Below are positions 56,362 through 64,000 of a stretch of DNA of 64,000 nucleotides, piece after piece (positions within the stretch are counted from its first letter, which is position 1; every line of letters starts with the position of its first letter). The translations under genes and the position numbers were made by a program. The notes below the pieces were generated by a model that was given only the letters and a program-made list of their open reading frames with translations, ran no database searches and was not told the origin of the DNA. Origin of the DNA: Capsicum annuum (lineage: Eukaryota > Streptophyta > Magnoliopsida > Solanales > Solanaceae); NCBI RefSeq assembly GCF_002878395.1, contig NC_061121.1, forward strand, positions 44,873,717 to 44,937,716, written 5' to 3'.

Positions 56362-57215
56362 CTTTTTTTAAGTCAACTTAGTAAGTGGTGCAGCTATGGA
56401 AGAAAAACACTCCACGAATCTTCTGTACTAATCCAGCAAACCCAAGAAGCTCTGATTGTCGGTTGAGTCGTGGGTTTGGGCTATTTCCTTACTTCCTCAA
56501 CCTTTTGGGGATAAACCCGAATCCCCTCACTAGACACAATATGCCCCAAGAAATCAATAGCATTCATCCAGAATTCACAGTTAGAGAATTTCGCATATAA
56601 CTTATGATATTTGACAGTCTGAAGAATAATCCAGAGGTGATTGGCATAGTCCTCCTCACTTTTGGTTTAGATCAAGATGTCATCCGATAAAAACTATGAA
56701 AAATAGGTCTAGGAACTGACGGAAAACCCTGTTCATTAGGTCCATGAAAACTGCAGGGGAATTAGTCAGCTCGAAGGACATGACCAAGAATTCATAATGA
56801 CCATATCTGGTTTGGAAAGCTATTTTAGGAATGTCTGACTCCCTAACTTTCAACTGGTGATAGCCCAAATGAAGGTCTACTTTATAAAAACAGTTAGCAC
56901 CCTGAAGTTGGTCAAAAAGGTCATCAATCCTAGGAAGCGGATATTTATTTTTAACCATGACCTTATTCAGCTAATGATAATCTATGCACATACTTAGGGA
57001 ACCATCATTTTTTCACACGAAGAGTACAGGTGCACCCTAAGGAGAAATACTAGGTTTGATAAAACATTTATCTAGGAGATCTGCTAGCTGTTCTTTCAAC
57101 TCTTTTAACTCTGCAAGAGCCATTCTATATGGCAGAATAGAAATAGGATTGGTATCTGGCAATACATCAATGCCAAAATCTATCTCCTTATCAGGTGGAA
57201 CTCCTGGGAGATTGT
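56362..57215 (-). pseudogene. pol: E3 reverse transcriptase remnant, frameshifted at the active site
   Basis: On minus, 57215-56960 holds the PGVPPDKEIDFGIDVLPDT and LKELKEQLADLL parts with stops. 56958-56680 is open: [58 protein letters not shown] and FIVFIG. There the family has FIDDIL: one extra base at about 56684-56685 shifts the frame inside the catalytic motif. Downstream relics (LGHIVS-like, QSFLGLLD.YRRFVE) are full of stops. Confidence 0.88.
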
Positions 57216-57241
57216 TGAAAAAACTTTTGAGAATTCATTTA

Positions 57242-57740
57242 CTACAGGAACATACTGAAGAGGAAGACTTTCTGTGTTAGAATCTTTAAACCCAATAAGA
57301 TAATACAAACAATCTTTAGAAATAAGTTTACGGGCCTTGAGATAAGATAAGAAGTGCCCCTAGGTGCTAAAGAGTGCCCTTCCCACTCTATTGTTGGCTC
57401 ATTTGGAAAAGAAAAGGTAACCTTTAGGGTTCTACAGTCTAGTGTAGCATAACACAAATGGAGCCAGTCCATCCCTAGGATAGTATCAAAATCAACCATA
57501 TCAAGCTCTATGAGATCTGCCACAGTATCTCGGCTAAGAATAGACACTACATAATTTTTATATATCCTCCTAGCCATAACAGAATCACTTACCAAATTGG
57601 AAACAGAGAAAAGATTGGTAATGACTTCGGGCTTAAACCCCAAACCAATAGCCACATATGGGGTCACAAAAGATAAGGTAGACCCAGGATCAAGCAACAT
57701 ATATACATCACGGGAAAAGATTTATAACATACCAATGACC
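57242..57740 (-). pseudogene. pol: E3 aspartic protease remnant
   Basis: 57700-57242 on minus is open for 152 codons: LLDPGSTLSFVTPYVA at the start, SDSVMARRIYKN, DTVADLIELDMVDFDTILGM, DWLHLCYATLDCR and FPNEPTIEWEGHSLAP. This is the complete retropepsin fold region of the lineage, with the D-P-G active-site form. It is the best kept protease in the window. The frame leaves the family's pattern near ILTQKVFLF. Confidence 0.9.
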
Positions 57741-57763
57741 ATCTTTGGAGAGGCCTCTGCCTC

Positions 57764-59079
57764 CTAGCGGTTGGTTAAAATATATAACCGATTGCGACCA
57801 CTCCCGGCAGCCGAAGTGGCTCCTTTCTGAGGTGCTGGTGCAGAAGAATTTGCCTGTGAATTAGATCCCCCAACATTACCTCCTGTATCAGGGCAATCTC
57901 CCTGAAGGTGTCCTACCTGACCGTAAGAATAATAATTTCTCCTCTTGAAGTAACAATTTCCAGGATGATTCTTCCCGCAGGTGTTACAACAGGGAAAAAA
58001 TCTACCAGGCTGCGCTACACTGCCCTGCAACTGAGTATCCTGAGCTCTGGGTCCCTGACTAGTCTGAAAACTTTGAGATCGCCTATCAACTAGGGGTCTG
58101 GGCACTGGGGTGCTAGCTGCAGACTGTGCCTTTCCCCAAAACTTCTTCTTTTGCCATTTACCGGCCCAGTTACCGCTCTGTGGCTGACTGTGGTTCTGAT
58201 TTACTATTCTGGCTTTCTTCGCCTGCCTATCTTTTTCTCTAGATTCAGACATTTTCTTTTTTTCTCTTCTACTTGTTGCATGTGGACTGACAGTCTATTA
58301 AAGTCCACCTCTCTATTTAGCATTGCCCCTTGACATTCAAGTTCTAGATCATCGAAAAGGTCGGACGCAAATTTTCTCATCTGAGCCCTCATATTTCCTA
58401 TCAGTTTTGGTGCATAATGATCCAGTTGATTAAACTTTAGAGTGTACTCATGGACACTCATCTTCCCTTGTTTAAGATTTATGAATTCCTCTACTTTGGT
58501 TTCCCTCAACTCTAGAGGAAAGAATCGATCAAGAAAATCTCCCACGAACTCATCCCAAACTGTGGGCTCAACACTCTCCCTTTTCACATCCTCCCGCTCA
58601 TTGTACCATTGGTTTGCTATATCCTTAAGTTGGTATGCTTCTAAATCAACCCCTTCCACCTGATCCACATGTATAACTCTAAAAATCTTCTCCATTTCAT
58701 CTATGAACTCCTCGGGGTCTTCTTCTACTTTAGAGCCAGAAAATTTAGGCGGGTTCATTCTCATGAACTGGCCTACCCTAGTGGCATCAAAAGTGACAAA
58801 TGCAGACCCAGTATCTTCTCACCTTTGAGTCTGTACGGCTACCAGCTGTGCAAGCATGTGAATGGACTGCCTGAATTCTGAATTTGATATGTCCCTCTAA
58901 GAAGACTGGGGACGATTAATATTTGTCCTTGGAGCTCGAAGAGGACTGGTCGGGACTAGAGGTACTCCCAGAGTAGGAAAAAGTTATGGGGTGTGAGCTC
59001 TGTTACGGGTCCGCATGCCATGAGTGGGGCGGGATTTATCATCCTAAGTATCCTGGTTGCTGGAACGACGAGGGGGCAT
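57764..59079 (-). pseudogene. gag: E3 gag remnant
   Basis: Begins on minus at 59079 with MPPRRSSNQDT, then stops. The capsid domain lies in 58764-58204 (186 codons): RMNPPKFSGSKVEEDPEEFI, RFFPLELRETKVEEFINLKQ, YTLKFNQLDHYAP. The frame then shifts near 58230, and 58252-57764 carries the basic, Gln/Ser-rich nucleocapsid. The zinc knuckle at 57893-57934 has Tyr in place of both first Cys residues (Y-x2-Y-x4-H-x4-C), a G-to-A type change in each codon. A second Cys/His cluster before it (CNTCGKNHPGNC) is intact. Confidence 0.9.
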
Positions 59080-59279
59080 GACTATTTTCTAAAATACGAT
59101 GGATCATTGATTAAGAGATAGTCCTAATTCAGACTCTAAAGCATGAACTAAATCCCAAAGAGGGGAAACACTTTCCTAAATGACTAGTAGCTTCCTGCTT
59201 ATAATTGTGGCGCGCTACACACCTTTAAATAAGAATCTACTCGATGCGATTTCACAGACACCCTGGGACCATGAACTGT
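59080..59279 (-). other. E3 leader between PBS and gag
   Basis: Untranslated leader, related to the N leader at about 47670-47910 (agggtgtctgtgaaatcg, gtagcgcgccac). A possible splice acceptor (gtattttag on minus) lies shortly before the gag start. Confidence 0.6.
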
Positions 59280-59291
59280 GCTCTGATACCA
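59280..59291 (-). other. E3 primer-binding site (perfect tRNA-Met type)
   Basis: gctctgatacca on plus, exact complement of TGGTATCAGAGC, four bases from the LTR. Confidence 0.93.
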
Positions 59292-59295
59292 AGTT

Positions 59296-61448
59296 TGTCA
59301 CGACCCAAACTAGGGCCTGGTTGTGATGGACATCTGGCCTGGATGTCTCACTCTATCTGGTAATCATGCATAATATTCATATAGTAAAAGAAAAATGTGG
59401 AATTTTAAAGGGAATACGGAAACATGGTCATACTCTGAAATTAGTTTAACAATGAAGGAAAAATTCAACAATATCTAAATAACGTCTGAATCATTCTGCG
59501 AAATCTCTACTAAATCTCAAAACAATACTATCTGAAGTCTGGGACAAGGCCCCCACTAGATCAAAACTGTAGAATGATGAATATCTGTAAGACATTAGGC
59601 GTTTTGGAATATAGAAGGCTCACCACTGCACAATTACTTCTGATGTCTGAATTATCTATTGCTTATCTTGACCCTTAGACTATACCTCAGAACCTGAGGG
59701 GTTGGAGGGAGACGGGGTCAATACAAATGTACTAGTACACAGAGTAATCCAAAAATGATATAAAAGTTTTTATATAACATAAATGAGAGCTGGTATGAAA
59801 CCCGTGATTGCAAAATGATTCAAAAGCACATGGGCATAGTATAATGATTTTTAAATAACAATGCAACATTACTGAGCTAGGTGGTACACCCTACAATTTT
59901 CATCAACTGTCAAATCTCGATTTCCATCAAGATATGAGTATTAGCGAGGAAAGAAAGACACACAAGATCACACAGCAAGGTGTCTCCATCCCAATCAAGT
60001 ATATGTGTCAGGGTTGGGCTCAAGATCACAAAGCAGGTCTCCTAACCATTTGTCCCGAATAGGGAGGACACATTATTATGTACACAAGATCACACAACAT
60101 GGTACCAATTTTCCCATGTCGATAATTCACAGTTTCCATCACAGAGCCATTTGACCCAAGCTTTCCTCGGATAACCACCTAACTCACATAAAGTCAAGCA
60201 TTAAGCTTAATTTGATCAATCACATATTATATTCTGTGGGGTATCGTCATACCCTACTTGCAAGTCATCAGTATCACATCAATTCTCCAACTTCTCATGC
60301 CATTTACACCATGCATGTATATAAGACTTTCACACACATCAAACAGATGTACCAAGGTTCTCAACATGTAATATTTCAAGAAGTTTTATCATCTATGTGT
60401 AATGTTACATCAATTTCAAAAACTCATGCTCTCAATAGATTAACACAAGTATAATATGGGGTATAAGACATTATCATGGGGGATTTAAAGAATTAACAAT
60501 CCATACACATCGGATCCTTTCAAAATTCAGATCACATGTTCACAATTCAACCATGGATATATATTCAAACAGACAACCCAATGTTATTTCAATATTTCTT
60601 TCAAAACCATATCACAAAACAAGTTATTAGTATTAAAATGAAAATCCCACTTGTAATAATATATATACTTGTATAAATTTAAAGTCTTGTATGAATTATT
60701 TTCTAAAGCATGCCCATGAAATTTAGGACAACCCCACGTACCTCTATATAAGAAATTAATGGATGCTCCTTGATACCCACAGCTTGGGGATTCCAAATCT
60801 CTAATCATTTTTGAATACTCACTATTGAATCTTGAGTTAATTAGGATTCTTTTTTGAAACCCTAGAAAGTGTTCTTGGTGATTTTTGGTGAATGTATGAG
60901 TAATATGCTCAATTAGGGTTGAAATATCGTGTTTGGATTGATAAAAGTGTGGGAAAATACCCAATATACCCCTAATGAGACCGGTATAAAAATAACAACT
61001 GGGTGCCCAATTTTATGGGCCATCACAACGTGCCACAATCACGGTGGCTCACTGGAAATTGAAAATTGGGAAATTGTCTCACTCTGTAATGCGCCACGAT
61101 CGCGGAGTCTCACTGGAATTTAATAAATGTAAAATTAGGATCCTCCGCGACGCGCCACTATCATGAGGTCCCACTGGAATTTTACAATTGCTAATTAAAC
61201 CTTCACCGCGACGCGCTAAACACCTCAATGATGATGTTTTATGACTAGCACATAAAATAGCCATAACTTTATCACCGAGTGTCTGTTTTGGACGAATGTT
61301 ATATTGACGGAAAGCTTATTCAGTCATCTACGTAATAAAAAGTTAAAATTTAAGGAATTCCACTCGGAGTTGAGTATAATTCACTCTAGAATCCCATGCT
61401 TGATACTTTTAGGGACAAATTTTAGCTAAGAACTTTTGGGGCATTACA
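59296..61448 (-). repeat. E3 5' LTR
   Basis: About 2153 bp, on minus TGTAATGCCCC to CGTGACA. The donor-like AGAG|GTACGTGG recurs with GT at 60741-60740. It has the short form of the AT repeat. Confidence 0.92.
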
Positions 61449-61453
61449 AAAAC
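61449..61453. repeat. Target-site duplication of E3, right copy (aaaac)
   Basis: Second copy of aaaac. The U LTR continues right after it with aatgtctgtaatgggg. Confidence 0.93.
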
Positions 61454-64000
61454 AATGTCTGTAATGGGGTATAACAATACCCAAAACTAAAATAAACTGT
61501 TTGAAACATGCTATAGTTTAAATACCTCTAAAACTGACTGAAAACTGTAGATTTGATGGATGTTTCCCTAACTAACTCTAAAGTACTGAAATAATAAAGT
61601 AGTAAAATAATCATGCTATCCTCAATTGATGAGCACTCACTGCTACTCTAGCTGCTGAACGTCTGTTCTACTAAGGATGCTCGGGAGCTCGTGCTTCTAA
61701 ATCTATGGTATAAAACACCATAGCGCTAATGCGTCAGTATGATTAAATATACTGGTATGCAAGTAAGGTAAGCTGAATTCAAGGGTTTATATGCATGAAC
61801 AATAATAACTGACTGATGACATGAACATGAACGTGTGAGAAATAAATACATGAATACATAAACTAAAATTGGGGTTGTGACAATACTGAATATTGATGTA
61901 CTGACATCTGAGTTTACTAATACTGGGATACTGAATAATTGGGTCTATTGATGATATGAAATATGAAGTTTATAGGTAATCGATATCTGTGGTTATTGGT
62001 ACTATAATACTAATAACTGATAACTGAGTATACTGATACTAAGAAACTATCTGAGTTCTTTACTGGACTGAGTGACTGTATTTGATAGTCTTGAATCTGA
62101 ATAACTATCTGTGTTCTAGATTGAACTGGATTACTATATCTGATAGTCCTGATATCTGTAGAACTAAATTGAGTTCTGTTACTAAGACTAAATCTAAAAC
62201 TAAGACTGTGGGAGGTAATCATCTAACCAATATGCCCCTTTCTGAAAATATTGGGATCCAAACTGTAACCCCAATTAGAAAGGTATCAGTACCGTGCCAC
62301 GGGTAAAGATGAGCTGTAAGTAAACCCTCTCTGATAGGGATCTCTTCCTTCAACCCTTCATGTAAGGAAAACTCAAAGGAGATGAATAGTTCCTAGACTC
62401 ATAGGGGTACACTCAACCTACGCTAGCTACGTAGTTATGGAACGCAGGGATTGCTACTAAGGATCACACCTTCTACTGGGTAACAAGTGAGCCCTCATCC
62501 CTGGGTTCACTCGATACTAAATCCTACTCCCAACTAAAAAGACATTGAGCTAACTTAACTGAACTAACTGTTACTAATCATATTATATAACTGATTTAAA
62601 CTGAGTTCACTAAATTCTATTGACTAATGGAATATTACTGAGATCTAATAACTGATTGGGATTACTGAGATTATGAAGATTACAGAGATTACTGATATCA
62701 CTGAGATCACTGAGGTTACAGAGATTACCAAGGTTACTGAGTAGGACTAAACTGATACTGAATTCACTGAATTTTTCCTGAGTCATAAGACCGACTAAAT
62801 TCTAATGATCATGGGTTGACTGAGAGTACCATGAAAATTAACACTGGCTCTATACACACAGCTAAACTGTCTGGTACAAGTACCCCAAGGACTTAATAGA
62901 ATGAAATTGACAAGACTTGACACTTCTTAAACACATGACCAATAACAACAATTCATAATACAATAAGTTGGGGATTTCATAAAGCACATGGTTATCATAA
63001 TATTGGACATGGATCGAAATGCATATAATCATGTCATAAATTCATACTCTAATATCATGAGCATTCCAACTAACATCTATAATGCACATCAATAGCATGG
63101 GAGTCATTTAAACATAAGGGTAAAACATGTATTTGTCGTTTGGGTCACAATTAAGCTATAATGCATAATTTCTATTCTCTTAGGCATTTTATCAAATACC
63201 ATACATGCACCACTTAGGGCATAGGCATAATCATCAAATTAACACACCATAACTAACTAAGTTTATAGTTTTCAACTTGCATGCTAACATAGTTTCATAA
63301 AACAAGTAAAGATTCTAACTTGGGAATCGTACAACAATAACCACATGAACATAATCAATCCATAACATGAATATCAGAATTCATAGTTTAAAACTTGATT
63401 CTTGGGCTTCGTGGATGAAAGGAATCCATGAATGAACACTATACATACCTTAGTTCTTAATTGTATGAAGATTGACAGAGAGATTCTCGAATTTGAGTAT
63501 TGAATTTGAATCCTTAATTGAAAACCTTAACTTTTTATTGAAAGGATTTTGAGAGAAGTAGCTATATTATGGTTAAAATGGGTCTAAATCCCGTTTTTTA
63601 GACTTATATAGGGGTAGGAAATTGACCATTTTTGCCCTTAAAAATTTGGACATTTAATGACTAAAACTGGGCATCGACACTATTATCATCGCGGCGCATT
63701 GATGGCATCAATGCTATAGTCAATGCATCACGTCATCATCGCGTCGAGTCTTAGTAGTTTAACCCTAGAAACCTGCAACAATATCAACCAACACGATTGG
63801 CGACGCGGCACACCAAGATCATGTTGGTCCACTGTTTTGGGATTCCAAACGTGGTCTAAACAAGTTTTGAAAAATCTAAAACCTATCCGGGAACACCTAT
63901 TGGCCTTCCTGATTATGAATTAATGGAAATATAGACTACTTAAGAATGTTAAGATCGCAAAATGAGATTGCGAACTTTCGAAGGCCAAAATAAACTAAGT
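61454..64000 (-). repeat. U: minus-strand chromovirus LTR, right part (runs off the window)
   Basis: Continuation of U. On minus it has the usual landmarks: a GC-richer U3 patch with cgcg and cgacgcg steps (63680-63810) like that of S at 30170-30280, a leader, and a donor-like AAG|GTATGT with GT at 63448-63447, followed by the central and 3' LTR parts. Local short tandem repeats occur at 62030-62200 (an aactatctgagttct theme) and 62640-62745 (gagattactga theme). The LTR start is not in the window, so solo LTR and 3' LTR of a larger element cannot be told apart. Confidence 0.78.

Larger units (their letters stand above)
52040..61448 (-). mobile_element. E3: full-length chromovirus with readable chromodomain
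   Basis: Complete minus-strand Ty3/gypsy element, about 9.4 kb: 5' LTR 59296-61448, perfect PBS, gag, PR, RT, RNase H, integrase with chromodomain, polypurine tract, 3' LTR 52040-54258, and 5-bp TSDs. It is a different subfamily from E1 and E2 (the gag and leader differ more) and lies closer to N by its leader and LTR end (TGTCACGACCC on the plus strand). It is dead: RT is frameshifted at the active site, the zinc knuckle is damaged, and stops occur throughout. Confidence 0.95.

Overview
This window is plant DNA made almost entirely of nested LTR retrotransposons. I see no host gene, tRNA, rRNA or CRISPR in 64 kb. Ty3/gypsy chromoviruses with about 2.2-kb LTRs (Tekay/Del-like), a Tat/Ogre-type element with a tRNA-Arg-like primer site, a Ty1/copia remnant and a (TTG)-tailed SINE/RTE-type retroposon point to an angiosperm. 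Solanaceae (pepper, tomato, eggplant or a relative) is my best guess from the element types. The layout suggests pericentromeric or other heterochromatic repeat DNA. || Labels used below. E1, E2, E3: full-length but decayed chromoviruses. N: a non-coding LTR element family. H: an old Ty3/gypsy element in which N sits. S: a solo chromovirus LTR. O: an Ogre-derived non-coding element. C: a copia remnant. U: a minus-strand chromovirus LTR that runs off the window. R: the short retroposon. || Layout. 1-48 is an LTR scrap. 49-15397 is duplication unit 1: the N internal 3' part, N 3' LTR (11455-13570), then the H gag/protease and acidic region. Unit 1 carries E1 (788-10316) and R (14686-15063). 15398-about 29790 is duplication unit 2: the same N internal part, N 3' LTR (26594-28334) and H region, carrying E2 (16355-25981). 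H continues through 29907, is broken by S (29908-42352), which is itself broken by O (31083-about 41931), and resumes at 42353-43627 with its own 3' LTR at 43628-44231. 44232-50205 is a minus-strand N element with PBS and 5' LTR. 50218-51885 is C. 51886-64000 is U, interrupted by E3 (52040-61448, minus). || Order of events, read from target-site duplications and empty sites: H, then N into H, then tandem duplication of about 5 kb, then E1, E2 and R each into one unit only. Each unit keeps the empty site for the insertion in the other. S went into H and O into S. On the right, U went into C and E3 into U. || None of the polyproteins is intact. Many stops and active-site changes look like C-to-T or G-to-A transitions, as expected of long-methylated elements. 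The most unusual items are a 3'UTR array in O whose units form hairpins with compensating stem changes, a 359-bp stretch identical between two otherwise clearly diverged N LTRs, a perfect 38-bp inverted repeat next to the copia primer site, and a 5' splice-donor-like motif kept in every chromovirus-type LTR.
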